Shown in pieces: positions 11,018 to 23,498 of a DNA stretch of 64,000 bases. The notes beneath the pieces are model-generated. The model did not search any database, was not told the origin of the DNA, and saw only the letters and a program-made list of their open reading frames with translations. The translations under genes and the position numbers were made by a program. This stretch comes from Serpula lacrymans var. lacrymans S7.9 (lineage: Eukaryota; Basidiomycota; Agaricomycetes; Boletales; Serpulaceae). Every line of letters begins with the position of its first letter. Position 1 is the stretch's first letter. The stretch spans positions 1,914,683-1,978,682 of the forward strand of contig NW_006763297.1 of assembly GCF_000218685.1 (NCBI RefSeq), written 5' to 3'.

Positions 11018-12140
11018 ATGGGAGGTCGGGCATTCCTTCAGACGCTACCGCCCAACTCTTTCCCCCGTTTGCATCCAAAGCTATACAACGCAGTGAAAGA
11101 GCGTCTTTTACAGGTTCTACCTGAACTGTATGGATGCGTCGAGGTGCCGCCAGAGGCACCTGAGAAATTGGATCATGGTGATCTAGACTTTGTCGTTGCC
11201 CTTCCTCTTAACCTTGAATCTCCCGCGACGACTGAAGATGTTAAGAACGCACTGGGCGCCACTGCAGCGATCACGCTGGAGGGAAATAGAATGTCAAACT
11301 ATGCGGTGCCGCTGGACAAAAATGAATTGAGGTTACTCCTAGATTTGAATGCGTCTGCTCAAGAGGCAGCTGATGATCTAGGATGACCTGTATACGTCCA
11401 GATAGATGTTCAAGTCTGCGACAGCAAGGAGCAGGTGGAGAGCATAGTCGTTTTTCATGGGTATGGCGACTTGGGCATCATTTTATTTTCTCTAGCTCAG
11501 AGCTATGGGCTGACTCTTTCACCAAAGGGATTAAAAGTAATTTTGTTCCAACGAGTTCATATTCTGTTTCTGATATATTCGTTTCGCGTAGATTGGCAGC
11601 CCCCGTCCAGATCCACCTGTACACCTAACATCATCACCGACCGCAATATTGGACTTCTTTGGTCTATCCATGGAAATTTGGAAAAAAGGATTCACGACGC
11701 AGCAGGCTGTTTTTGAGTTTGTCGCGAGCTCAAGGCTCTTTAATCCTCACAGATTAGAAAAGCCTAGTAAGCCATCGCAGAAAAAAGTAATTGATACTCG
11801 GAATATGTACCGCGATTTCCTCCTGTGGGCTCATGAGCAGCCCTCGGCGCCAAACGCGCCTTGTGGCGAGGACGATGTGGTCACAGAAGCTCTCGTTAAA
11901 TTCAGCAAGAAAGAGGAGTGGGATGCTATGGCGAAGGAACGATACGAGCGCGCTTGGATTAAAGAGAATTTTAACGGAAAACTCGTTGCAGAGTGGACTG
12001 GGCTGGGCTGGAGGGGAGTCAAGACACTTATGTACGAAATAAGAAAAGACGTTGGAGGAGAAAGAATGCTTGTTGGCAAGCCAATCGTTGAGCTGAAGCA
12101 GCTAACCATCGATACTAAGCATTCATTGGGATTATCCTAA
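11018..12140 (+). CDS. Conserved fungal protein, nucleotidyltransferase-like, with an in-frame TGA
   Basis: Not firmly recognised. The first segment (11018-11383) has a D-x-D element in KLDHGDLDFVVALP, reminiscent of Pol-beta-type nucleotidyltransferases. The same frame then meets TGA at 11384-11386 and continues open with YVQIDVQVCDSKEQVESIVVFHGYGDLG, which reads as genuine protein. An intron (11537-11599) leads to FFGLSMEIWKKGFTTQQAVFEFV, and the last part has WIKENFNGKLVAEWTGLGWRG, ending at 12140. The TGA could be a nonsense allele, a sequencing error, or lie inside a weak frame-neutral 96-nt intron (11306-11401: gtgccg donor, gtccag acceptor) that would remove it. Function is unassigned. 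Confidence 0.5.
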
Positions 12141-12226
12141 CTATTTTTGATTACTCTGACGAATAAGGCCTGGATATTAGGATACATTAATTCTATGGCT
12201 GAGCCATGGTTATACATGCAGTCACA

Positions 12227-13094
12227 TCACCAAACATAAGGGACGACTCTTGCTGTCACCTTCCTTTTGTACTCCTGGTATTCCTTTGCTGTCTTTGCAT
12301 CCGCTTCAATAAATCCCTCCTGCACAAACCGAAATAACAATATCAACGAATGAGCTTTAAGCAACCTCATTGCAACGTACCTCAATCGGCATTTTGATTG
12401 CGAATGCTCCAGCTATGACCATCAGTGAGAAGATAGGCACATAAGACCAAGTTATAACGGCAAACAGGGCTTCCTGAAGTAAAACAAGACTAGAAATAGG
12501 TACGTGTATTAGACTGGTGCAGCAGTGATCACAAGGAGAGAGTACTACGCACCCATACATAGGGTGACGAACGATGGCGTAAGGACCAGTCTGTACAACC
12601 TTTGAGTTTTCTCGACGCTGAGGTTGGTGGAAACCTTATGTCAGGACTATATAAAACTCGAGAGCTGAGATCGGACTTACCCCAATATAATGCCACTGCG
12701 ATCCCAAGTGCCTCTGTCCAACCGTTCCAATAAAATGCCAAGCTGCCAGGGAAAGTACGCAGGCCGTAATTCTCAGTACAACCTTGTACGATTCTTCCAA
12801 TTGATAGTCTGGCAGTGCCAGCCTCATCATCCACTCGGGCTGCCTTAATCCGTTGACAACCAACGTGACAATATACACAGCGATTGGAACGAACAACGCA
12901 GCGCCGTGGATGGGTGTGACAACCTTGCCTATGAAGGTCGCTGGAAGTGATTGAGGTCGTATGGCGCCACCCTCGGATTTGGCTTGAGATGCCATAGCTC
13001 CTTGTTGCCTGAACGACACTACGAAGCCCGCCAGGATGGTTGCAAACATCAGGGATTCTATAGCTCGTGGACTCGGATTGGTGAGATCAATCAT
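12227..13094 (-). CDS. Isoprenylcysteine carboxyl methyltransferase-like (ICMT/PEMT family) membrane protein
   Basis: Predicted multi-pass membrane methyltransferase using S-adenosylmethionine. The start at 13094 (MIDLTNPSPRAIESLMF) leads into hydrophobic segments FATILAGFVVSF, GAALFVPIAVYIVTLVV and ITACVLSLAAWHFIG. The C-terminal catalytic signature of the family follows: QRRENSKVVQTGPYAIVRHPMYG, then two hydrophobic stretches and EADAKTAKEYQEYKRKV. The RHPMY element is the hallmark SAM-binding part. Three short introns. Whether it is the Ste14 pheromone/Ras methyltransferase or one of the ICMT-like paralogs expanded in mushrooms cannot be settled. Stop is 86 bp from the convergent gene at 11018-12140. 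Confidence 0.75.
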
Positions 13095-13609
13095 TCTGTA
13101 GAGTGATCAAAAGTTGGTAGATTTGGATGTAGAACATAATCATTGTTTGCAAGATTTTTATACTTTCTGTGGTCGCAAAGGTCACCATAGCAAAGAGGCC
13201 TGCAAAGTAAGCGTCTGACCGTCACCGCATGTGCCAGTGGATTGTAATGTAAGCAACCAGTGCGGTCCTTCACAAAGTTGTTCAAGTATTCACTCAACAT
13301 TGCGGACCCTATCAGTTATCAGCCTGGTCGGTTAGTAATATGATCGAGAAGAAGACTTGTTTAGGTTTAATTTAAAACTCCGCCAGTTAAATCAGATCCC
13401 CCGCCTGCTAAGTGGTAGTCTGGTCAGAGACTGGCTGAGTGGATGCAAGGAAAAATGCATTGGTAACTCAATCATACTGCGGTATCATAGAGTTTGTTCA
13501 TGTGAAACAAATCTTTGGCTGAGTACTGATACATGTGGTAATCAATGAAAATGTGCCAAAATCTTTAATATAAATGAATACGAAAATATGATGTTATGCT
13601 AAAACTTGT
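13095..13609. other. Intergenic region
   Basis: Upstream region of the ICMT-like gene and 3' flank of the PH-domain gene. A 69-codon frame (13091-13300, minus) has no coding features. AT-rich near 13550-13600. No structured RNA or repeat recognised. Confidence 0.5.
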
Positions 13610-16600
13610 TTACATAGTGACAATTCCGAGCGAAATCACTGAACCCCGCTGTGATAGCGTAGCCAGCTTATTTTCACCAGAGCTTTCAGATGATTGCGTT
13701 TCAGACTCTCCCTTATCCTGATTCGGAATCTTCTCAGACATTTGTCTGGATCCTCGCCGAGGAGGAGGAGAGAGCGACATGATCTCGGGTGAACTTGGAA
13801 GACATTCGGAGATCGAAGGCCTATTAGGGTTACGTGGAGGAAGCTTAGGAATACTGGGAGAAACAGGCGTAACGAGCTGAAGAAAACTAGGATCATTTTG
13901 CATCGTGGTAATACGTTCCCCGATTGGAGTCGAAGGTGGAGAATAAGCATCTATCATTGAAGGTATCGATGGTGAATGAGGTGCATAAGCCTCCGGTGGA
14001 GGTAAAGGCCCAGCAGAAGGCGTGCTGAGAATACGTAAACGTTGTTTAATGGTTGAAGAACGACTCGATGAATTAGACGAAGGTGGTGGTGGGAGAGGCA
14101 CAGTAGGAGCTGGAAATGGAGGCGTAATGGGCGTCGGCGACCCAGGGATGGAGTACAAGCTAGGGTTGTTCCCACTGCTTGAGCTCCTACGATGTGTCTT
14201 GTAGCCAGGCTCATCAGGACGAGGGGGCAAGTCACTTGAAGGTGGAGGCTTGGGTGCCGTCAGAGACAGCCTTAATGCACGTTGGGCGACTGAATTACGA
14301 AAACTTTTTGGAGGGAGTGAGTCATGCCTGGCGAGTGCCTGACTCTCAGAGGGAGCTGGGGGAGGAGCAAACGTTGGGGCTGGTCGCGGAGGCGGCATGG
14401 ACTGTCTTTTCGTTGACCCAGTGCGAGGAGTGGGCAGGCGTGGACTCGAAGTGCTCACTCCACTCTCGCTGTAAACAGACGAGTCTGATGTACGTTTCCA
14501 GAAGTTAGGCGAGAGAGAAGCACCGATCTGAGGGGCAAGACCAGAGTGTTGCGAAGATGTTCTGCTTGGGGGGCGCTCAGCCGCGTATGGATGCGCTTTG
14601 AGCCATGAATTAGGTCTGTTAGTGCCATACTGAGGCGTCTGTGCTCGACTCGGAGGGACAGAAGGTGGGGGTCCGGTTGGAGGCGTGAGCTGTTTAGGAA
14701 TATTTGCCTGCCTCGACCACCGTTTCACAGACGAAGTAGATCTATTCAATATGCTGATCTCGGTGGATGTGTGCGTTGATTCTGACTGGGAGCGATGCGG
14801 GCCCGCTCGCGCTGTTCAGGAATTGATGATTGAACAGTCAAAGCAGGGCTTGCGGGGGACTGACTCCTGTCCACAGACGTAGTAGTCTGTATCCCAAAGC
14901 TCCCTGCCACACTACGATTCCCATCACTGTGATGGTAAATATGTGGAATGACATCCTGGGACGTAGTGATACTAGGAATGCTCCACAGCTTCTTTCTAGG
15001 GGGAGGCTGCAGAGATAGAGACCCGATAGGTAGGGAGTGGCCCTGCGAGCTGCGTGGGCTATCCATCTTAGGGGGAGACTGACGCTCTTTCATAATCTTT
15101 ATGTCTAGACGTTGGTCCGCAGGCGCTAGAGAAGGCGTTGCTTCTATGATCTTCTTAATAGAAGATGAGAGACTGGGTACAGAAGAAGACGTGGAAGCGG
15201 GGTGTGTAGGAGTCATCGATACATCTCCCGTACCATTTGTACGTAACATAGTCAAAAGGTTGTTTCCCATAGCGCCAAACGAGTCTTCCGTTGTGTCTCG
15301 GTCCTGATCTATCGAGGTAGAGCGCGAGGAGGACCGTGGGCGAGTACCGAACATGCCCTTAAGAGTGGAGACAGTGTGGGTTGATGACTTTGAGGCTATT
15401 GTGGGAGAGCGCGAGGCTTGTTGTAGTGACGTTGGGCGGCTCGCTGGAGGCGATACTGGACGGCCGTGCCCTATATGACTAGTTGGGCGAGAATTTGATT
15501 CGGCGCTTGTTGTCTTCTTTGTTGTGGCAGATGATGATGATATGATTCCCTGGAGGCGCATAGACAGCATAACGTCCATATCGCCCCTGGGTTCAACTCC
15601 ACTGGCTGTATGTGCATGCGCACCCAATCCGGCTCGCATGGACCTAGAGTACAAGCAAGGTTAATCGTCGGGTAAGAAGCCTGGTTACGTGTGAGAAACA
15701 GACTGGCCTTTGACTGAATATTGTATTCTTGATTATGCCAATCCACCGCTGAGAATCAGATACGCCTGGAATTTGTAACAGCCATAGAGTTCGACCGGCC
15801 TCCTCGTGATTTAGATCCTTCCGCATTGCCCCAACGTCTATTCCGCCGATTTTAATCACGTCCCCACGTCCCGCCACTTCTTCCTCTGCAACAAAAATAA
15901 CACTATTTTCGTTGATTTCCATCCTCTCCAACTCTTTCTCCTCTAAACTGGATGATTTGAAGAGATGTAAATATGAGACATTCGCGATTTGACCAGATAT
16001 GATGGGGGACGAAAACACCATGAAACGAGATTTCCATTGCTTTGACAGAGCATAGACAAGAAGCGAAGATGGCGGATAGAACTTTGGCAACGTGATAGAC
16101 AGCTGAGAAAAGGGTTTAAGAGCAGAAAGAGAGGCCGGAAAAGGGGGTATTGGATAAGCTTGAACCCCAGAATTCGTCCTAGTGTGTGTGAGAGAGTGCG
16201 TGTAAGGGCGTACTAGGGGGCCAGTATGATGTGGGCTGGGCATCGTATCGTAGGGCAGAACAGCAGTATCGTATACTGAGTTTTCAGCAGTCAGGGTATC
16301 CAAAGCCGCATGTTTACCGTCCGTGATCCCGCCGTCATCGGAAATGAAGTCCTCTTCGTCTTCAAGTATGTCCTCGTCACGAGATTGCGTGCTTTGCAGC
16401 AGATCTGGATCAATACCTATGGACTGCGCAGCGGCATCACGCAAGCGCTCGCGTTCTTCGCCCTCTTCGTCTCTGCGAGGCGCGCTTATTTCGATGACCT
16501 CTGGCATGATAACAGGCTGAGGGATCTGCTTGACGGATTTGCGCTTTCTACCGAACTTGAAGCCTAGTGCATCGGATGCGGCAAGAAGGAGGCTTGCACG

Positions 16601-17008
16601 AGGTTTTTTGGTAGGGGTAATGGGAGAGCGGGGAAGAGAAGAGGACTCGTATGATGTGAACGAGGTGGATGGATTATAATGCGTGGATACGAATGGGTCG
16701 GCATCTGACTCGTGGACTGAGAACGAAAATAGAAATGGGTGAAACAACGACTGACCGTATCCGAACGAACTCGAGTCTGCACTGTCGAGAGAACGCTCTT
16801 TGCCCTTGGCGGATGTGTTTTTGACATGGCTGGACTGTATCGAGGACCTACGTGTCCTTTCTGCAACCCAGGCCCAGGGCTCGAGTGTCTTGCTAATGGT
16901 GGCGCTGCGCTGCTGAGACACGGTGCTTGCCTGGGACTGGGACGAGAAACGGATGGGATTGAGAGGAGACGGCCCTGGAGATATTGGGCGTGCAGCTGTC
17001 GAGAGCAT
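13610..17008 (-). CDS. PH-domain protein with long Ser/Pro-rich tails
   Basis: About 1,070-residue protein, probably a membrane- or cortex-associated adaptor. Exons: 15708-17008, 14865-15643 and 13610-14811. The start (MLSTAARPISPGPSPLNP, 17008) was chosen over an upstream in-frame ATG at 17101 because it begins the Ser/Pro-rich region. A frame-neutral 39-nt stretch (16717-16755) may be a further intron. The PH domain is in the latter half of exon 1: YPPSSLLVYALSKQWKSRFMVFSS, YLHLFKSS, FVAEEEV, and the C-terminal helix TLWLLQIPGVSDSQRWIGIIKN with its Trp. The rest is Ser/Thr/Pro-rich and polyproline (PTPRTGSTKRQSMPPPRPAP), as in phosphoregulated scaffolds. Intron 15644-15707 needs a GC donor to keep frame; intron 14812-14864 (53 nt) explains an apparent frameshift. 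Confidence 0.75.
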
Positions 17009-17973
17009 TCCAGGGAATGAAGAGATGGAAGAATCCTGGCAAAGAAATGAATATACGAAAGGGCCATGGCAGATATCAGAAAGGCGGTGAACCGCGCCCA
17101 TTCATAGCCTTTGGCTGTTGGGCTGGATGTTGAATCCGTGAGTATGAGAAACAAATGATCCTGACCTTGCAACCGTGCCCGTTGACAAGCCCGGTCTCTG
17201 ACATTGCACCGGCGTCGTGATGGAAGGAATGCGAAAAGGAAAAGAAAAGGTAAAAGGCAGGAAGACAAGAGGCTGGCACCTGCACTAAGGCATCATTACA
17301 GAACCGGCTGTCTCTAATAAGAAGTGTCTACTGACTAACACTTTCGTCTATCTTACCTCGTGCCTCGGGTCCGCACGGGTCATGCCCACTGCATTTTCTA
17401 GCTTATTTTACTCGCTCCCCTATCACTCTCAGGCGGAATAGTCACTGATGTATTCATGTCTTCACTTTTATCCTACACCCCCTCCTAATGCCCCTAGCTA
17501 GCACCATGAGGCTACTGCATGCGCCTCCAGTCGTCAGGGACATCTTCATAGCTTCAATCTTTCATCCTTCCCTTAAATAGACTTGCAATTGAATCGATGC
17601 GAGCAACGCAGAATGGGTACAGAAGAGCCACTCACTGCACCTATACATAGTCGCTTTATGATAGTCTTCCATCAGAATGATGGTTGATGCAAAGTGTGCA
17701 ATACTGCCATTAATGAATATCCGCGGACCATAGAATACGAACAGTGTGAGCAATACCACAAGGCCACGAGCACTGGAACAGCGCCGGACGGAACACTTGT
17801 AAGCAGCATACACCGATAGCGAATAAATATACTTCAAAAAGAAAAAGTCTCCATCATGATGGGTCGTATCCAAGATGATGGAATCACATCAACAGCGCAA
17901 CCCCGCTGAATAAGTGCGGGTCAGCCGGCCAAACACTCATAAAAAGGAACATCTCTCACACAATCGTCTTTCA
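17009..17973. other. Intergenic region with putative promoter of the PH-domain gene
   Basis: Minus-strand frames here (for example 17076-17285 and 17562-17873) lack domain features. Pyrimidine-rich tracts on the minus strand around 17140-17270 suit a leader or promoter of the PH-domain gene. Nothing else seen. Confidence 0.45.
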
Positions 17974-19076
17974 TCAAGTCGCCGGATGCAACCTCTTATA
18001 GGTTCCAAACGGCCCAACAGTTCCCGGAGCTCCGCCCAGCATACCCTTCTTCTTACCAGCCACGCTAGGCGTCATCTTCGGGAGCTCGATCTGTTTGGCT
18101 TCATAATGGAACGCGTCCTGCACATCCTCGCCCAGCATACGTCGCAGTACCTGGTTCTCCTTCTCGAGCCTCGCGAGTTCGCACTCACGCTCCAGCGCGA
18201 AATCATCTTCTGGCACTGGCTCCACGCTATTCTCAGCTTCTTCAATTATGGGCCGTGCCTCCTCGCCATTTAACGATCGCATCAGTTGACGTAGCGATGT
18301 TGACAGCCGCGCCAACGATTCTGACTGTGACGTACTGACGCCAAGGTCCCGAGTGGCATCTTCAAACTCGCGTGAAAGTAGTTTAGATTCATAGTCACGA
18401 ATCAAGGCTAGTTCGTGCTCTTGCACATCCCGCTAGGAAGGAACAAAGAACAATATTAGGTGCATGCCATCGGAACTAGAGCAAACCCCAGAAAGAGCCA
18501 GAAGTAACAAGTCGAGGTGACATACAGCTCGATTACGGAATGCGCTCATCACATTCTCCAGTGTTTGCTCATATTCTTTGATCAGCGAGTTTAGTTGCTT
18601 GTTATCGTGTTGGAGGTCGTGGTTCTCGGCAGAGAGAGACGCGTTCATGCATTCGAGCTCGCTCTCATATGCCTCTGCTCGAAATGTTACATGTAAATGA
18701 CATACACTGAGGAGCATGCATTAAAGACATTGGGCACCTTTGGATTTGTCTAAATTAAACCTAGAGCGTTTGTTACAGAAGATTCACCGGCTCTCCCATG
18801 TTCCGAGATGGATAGCGCACATACCTCCTCAAAACAAAGCCCGTCTGCGAATGAACAGCCTGAGTCTAAAATGTCCAACGCCATCATTTAGTCACCATGT
18901 TATATAAATCGTTAACACTGAGAAAGTCGTGAAACAGCACGGACCTTTGCTGCGCCGGCCATGCTATGCAACGCAATGGACTCTGACCGATGTTGTGTTA
19001 GCTGATCCGACAGCTCCATGATGACATCGAGTATGTCGAGGAGGCCTTGTTCTGTGCTGCCATTGATAACCGCCAT
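17974..19076 (-). CDS. SIKE/FGFR1OP2-like coiled-coil protein (possible STRIPAK subunit)
   Basis: Coiled-coil protein of the SIKE/FGFR1OP2 type, known in fungi as the STRIPAK-associated SCI1 group. The start at 19076 (MAVINGSTEQGLLDILDVIMELSDQLTQHR) is a predicted helix. Later exons carry MNASLSAENHDLQHDNKQLN, then SLIKEYEQTLENVMSAFRNRA, resembling the family block LEEHQDALELIMSKYR, then QEHELALIRDYESKLL. The C-terminal exon (17974-18426) continues with ARLEKENQVLRRMLGED and a basic, Pro/Gly tail ending KRLHPAT. At least four short introns. Inferred role: scaffold in the striatin phosphatase/kinase complex controlling hyphal fusion and septation. A generic coiled-coil protein is the alternative. 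Confidence 0.6.
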
Positions 19077-19451
19077 TTTGCAGTGGTTTTCGTTAAGATA
19101 TTGACAACGACGAATGCCAGTGTTTGCGCTGTGGTCTCGGGGCAAACGTCAAGACGGAAAGTGCCGGAATCGGAATTGCTAATAAACGGATGCTTTTACT
19201 TCGATCCGGATGGTTGTCCGCCGATTTAATTGACGACCGGCAACTAGGCATAATGGGTTTTCCAGAACATTTCCGTGTTATTCATTATACTACTAGTACA
19301 GTATTCGCTTTACAATCTGACAGACAAGCTGGCTGCATTGAATTAGTAGGTTCAAGAGATAGGGCATTCTCGGAAAACCAAGATAGCTAACTTCCTTGCA
19401 TCCTACATGGGCTTCTACGTCAATAAGGCATACAAAGCGCAATAATCTACC
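19077..19451. other. Intergenic region
   Basis: Region between the SIKE-like gene start and the stop of the SAP/Rho_N gene. Contains the presumed promoter of the SIKE-like gene. No RNA gene, repeat or credible reading frame seen. Confidence 0.45.
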
Positions 19452-21864
19452 TCACCGTTTATCTTCCAAACCGCGATTGCTACAACCCAACACCTGCATC
19501 CAAACACCTGCCACTCCGTCTTCTTCGCATCCAACCTGCATTCCGTTATCCTTCAAAATATAGTATTCTCTTCCTGGAGTTTGCACGATTGCAAGTGCGG
19601 GATGTAATGTCCTTCCATCAGCATGAGTAAAGTGCACGCTTTCAACATGATGGTGCCTGTAAACAAATCGTCATACTGTGCACTCCTGAAAGTGTACGAA
19701 ACACTCACAGAGGGAGATAAAGGTTGATTCGGGGAGAACATGTCTTCACCGCGTTACCTCGAGGCGGAAGCCCCGCGAATTCTTGGGCCATCTGATTAGT
19801 AGACATCCACTCCCCGCTGACACTGAGATGGCGGCCAATTAAAAGTCAAACTCGCTGACATAGGCTTGATTGGGAGATCTACCTGTTTGAGACCACAGAG
19901 GCCATGATGTACCGCTCAGCTACCTCTCTCTTGATCCGCCCTTCGTCACCTTCGTCCGCAATTCTCTTCAACCATAGCTTACTAACGCCACGGTCGAATT
20001 CTTCGCAGTTCGCCCACTTGAGATGATCAATTACAGAACGTTCATTCTCGTAGGTCGTCGACAGTCTGCGAGAAATATAGGCCGACCAATCAGCTCGGAG
20101 GTTATATGTTGAAGTACTAGAGCTGGGGTGGGACTGGGGAAGAGGACGGCCGATGACTTCACATGTGGACTCCAAAACGTAGAGCAGAGTTTTTGGTGTA
20201 GGCTTCGCGATGTCTGATCGTCGCTCCTTGATAGTAACACTCCATATCTCTCCTTCAACAACCTGTTGGACGTCTTCAACTACACTCTTCGCCCACTTCA
20301 GAGGATCTTGCCCAGCCCCACCAATAGAAAGCGTGAACCACAGTCTTGTCGCAATGAATCTACGCATATTACAAACATTCACATGGTTCCTTCATTATAA
20401 TGTTCACCCACCCACCTGAGTGCAATGACGGTTTGCTGTTCATGGTCAGGGTTGGCCCACAACCGCTCCGACAATGGTGGAAACCCTTGGAAGTATCGAC
20501 CAATGTATGACTGACTGTATCCTTGTCTCCCGGCCAACTCCTCGGTTTCGCGCTGACGTAGGTACGGCCACATATTCGTCATATTTTGTGGATAACGTTT
20601 GGTCACCTCTTCCAATCGGGGGCCAGGATAATTTTGAACGAGTATATGCGCAGCGGAGAGATAAACTTGAAGTACGAGATGGTCAATAACATTATGAATT
20701 CACTGAACTTCTCGCACCTGCATAGCGAAACATTCGAGAAACTAGGCTACAACTTTTACGACCATTGTTGGAGACGCCGCTCAGCAATATAGCCCAGACG
20801 TGCACGCGTTTCCTATCGGACAGTTTGGGTGGCAAAGTGATATTCTCAAGAGATACTGGCGGAGAAGGAGAAAAGCTCAAGTTATCTTGTCCAGTAGGAT
20901 GAGAACAATTATCTAATGAGATAAGATCGGCCTGTGTCCCTTCTTGGTTTCGTGGGGAAGTATGACTAGAACGCTGGGCACCAGATCGGGGATAGGTTCC
21001 TCGAGATAAGACCAGTGGTTTGAACCGTTTGCGTTTAGTTGATGAAAGATCGGTGATTCCCTTTAAGGGAAGCACGTTCGGTAGTTCGAGGTCATTCGCA
21101 CCAGAAGCTTGTACTGAATTGACTGGAGCAGGAAAGGGCTCCTTAGTTCGATCAAGAAAAGAAGGCAACTTGGCAGACTTTTTTGTTAACAGGGAACGAA
21201 TAACGGGGGTGCTTGAGACGTGTTGTTTGGCATGACCTCCCACGTGAGCCTTTGGATCCGTAGTCATTGGCAATCTCGCTCGTTTCAGAATAGTGTCATC
21301 GGTTATTTTCGAATCTTCAGTGCGAAGGCGCTTCGACCCTTTAGTACCATCACCTTCAAAGTTGAATATCGTGGTCTTCGATGAATGTATGGTTTCTGGA
21401 GGGGGTATAGCAACATTACGAGACAGCTTTTGTTCTCCCCCCACATTACGAGGTGTCACAATAATGGAAGATCGGTCCACTACAGCCCCTAGTACGACTT
21501 GTCCGGTGCACGCGTTGTCCACGACAGAGCGCCCCCGCGTATCCTTATCAATTGAAATTTTGGGACTTGAAAAAGCTGCAACTGGGGATATATGCGCCGA
21601 TGGTAAAGAGGTTTGACCAGTTTTTCTCGCCCCGGTGCTTGAGCAAACCAACGTTGTACCACCAGCTGTCTTTTTTACTGCCGCTGTGGGGGGTACTAGT
21701 GGACTGTCCTTGGACTTGTCGCTAAAATCGGTAAGCTTCTGGAGAAGAGCACTTTTTGCCAGTTTCGAGTAGCCAGTGATACGACGTTCTTTGCATAGCG
21801 CCTTCAATTGTGGAACTGTAAGTTTAGACAAGACGACCGGAGGAGTTTCTGATGTATTGGCCAT
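19452..21864 (-). CDS. Basidiomycete protein with N-terminal SAP/Rho_N-type domain
   Basis: The long first exon (about 20710-21864) starts MANTSETPPVVLSKLTVPQLKALCKERRITG, a helix-extended-helix that matches SAP or Rho termination factor N-terminal domains and suggests DNA or RNA binding. A Ser/Thr/Lys-rich region follows (KRLRTEDSKI, KRARLPM; possible nuclear localisation). Later exons give PQNMTNMWPYLRQRETEELAGRQG, RFIATRLWFTLSIGG, DPLKWAKSVVEDVQQVVEGEIW and a C-terminal piece with HPALAIVQTPGREYYILKDNG, ending at 19452. The latter half looks conserved but matches no family I know. The 19640-19900 exon joints are approximate. Confidence 0.6.
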
Positions 21865-22189
21865 GTTTTTGAAAGTGCTGAGGGATATGCTAAGCTAAGA
21901 GCGGATAATGCTGGTCAATATTAATGTTGCTGATAGAAACCACTCTTAAAAGACGACAGGAAGACTGTATGCGAAGGGAATTGACAGTGACAGTAAGTCA
22001 CGGTCGACAGAACTACAAAACCAGATTTGACGTTCGCTGAGTGGCGGGTCAAGACGGGCCGGGACAGTCGTGCACTAGATAAGATTGCAGCCAAATTCAC
22101 TTCGATACATCGACTGATAACACGTACAAAAATCGAACAACTCCCCCACAAAACATCGAGCACATTGCGAAAAACATGGATATCATATG
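21865..22189. other. Intergenic region
   Basis: Promoter side of the SAP/Rho_N gene and 3' flank of the PHD gene. No supported feature. Confidence 0.4.
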
Positions 22190-23498
22190 TCAAGATGCGC
22201 GAGCATGAGCCTGTTCCTTTCTTATCCAGTCACCCAACGAAAAATTCACGCCAATCTCCAGCTTCTGCTCTTCCGTTGAGCGTTCACTGAGTGTCCGAGC
22301 TTGGGACTTTCGTGGTCTGCGGGTGTTGGCCTGCTTGTTGTTCTTGTTCGCAATGGCACGACTCCATGGGTGGTCGTCTTCCGGAAACCGCGCCTTCATC
22401 CACTCAGGAGCCAGACAGCCCCTCAGTTTCAGCTGCGATAAGTAGCACATCACTCAGTAAAAGCAGGGTGAGAATATATCAGTCCTTACCTTCGTGGCTT
22501 CGGATTCCTCCTCGCCGTCATCCCGATTTGCGTTTCTTTCTCGAGTTTGAGCAAGAGGTGTGTACATACGTATGATGCTATATGATGACTTTGCGTAAAG
22601 ATCGTCCATATCAACGTCCTCGTCTTCATCTGCTGATGGCTCAGTTGGTGGTACAATACTATACTCGTGTGATGAAGGTCTGGGCATATTGCGCTGGATC
22701 ATTGATGTTTGCGGAACGATAGTAGCAGGCTGTGTTACTGTTACTGGTGGATACATTGAAAGTTCTGGTTGACGTGTATCACTGGTCGGACCCAGGGCCT
22801 GGTGATCTGGAGGATACTGTCCATCATGGGACGGCCTTGCGATATCACTGGGATAGGGGTGAGGCAATGTCGCCCTGTCTGGTTCATGGATCGATTTATA
22901 TGATGTGGAACGTGGCAATGATGGGGTTGATGGGACTGAACTGGACAGCCTTATCGAAGAAAACTGCGCTTGGAGAGTGGGCTTGGATGCAAGGACCTTT
23001 TCAGGGGCTGCCACCACCGAAGAAGGCTCATCAGGCGCATCAGGCTCCGGATATTTTAGACTCTGTATGTGATAAGTAAGTTATCGAACGGGAAGTCAAA
23101 GCAGATATAATATACTTACTTGCATAGACGCTGATCGTTCGCTTGCCACCATGGTAACCGAGGTCTGCCCCGAGCTGCTGCTGCTCATCTCCCGCTGAGC
23201 TGGTACCTTCCCCTTGTTCTTCTTACAACGTTTACACACCCACTTCTCTAGCCCATTATCAATATCATGCTCAGTCGTCGCCCTGATACGTTGAATGAGC
23301 TCCGCATCTTCGACGGGAGGTACGTGGCAACCTATAAGACAGCAAGCGCGGCCAAAATGAGGACGATAACGTGCGTTTGGTACGAAACGCATGCTTACGA
23401 TGATGCCAGGCTCTACGACACTCAGAACAGGTGAGCAAGAACGCTGGTGGACCGCTGTGCGATAGATCGCATCTTACACAACTAACCTTTCGCGACAT
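22190..23498 (-). CDS. PHD-type zinc-finger protein
   Basis: Probable chromatin-associated protein. The start at 23498 (MSRKVSCVRC) opens a C4HC3 finger split by an intron: CVRC, then CSECRRAWHH, CHVPPV, and WVCKRC, with the Trp two residues before the last Cys pair as in PHD fingers. A basic linker and Ser-rich stretch follow (KKNKGKVPAQREMSSSSSG). The second large exon (about 22500-23055) is Ser/Pro-rich with an acidic patch (ADEDEDVDMDDLYAKSS). The final exon has LRGCLAPEWMKARFPEDDHPW and a basic RRPRKSQAR segment, ending at 22190. The histone mark read, if any, is unknown. Confidence 0.72.

Noticed and set aside
14746..14864. Apparent frameshift splitting the PH-domain gene into two frames
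   Set aside because: A 53-nt intron (14812-14864: gtcagt donor, gaacag acceptor, TTTGAC branch-like site) joins the frames exactly.
16564..17268. 234-codon minus-strand frame overlapping the PH-domain first exon
   Set aside because: Alternate frame of the same DNA; the PH-domain frame has the domain and continues through the next exons.
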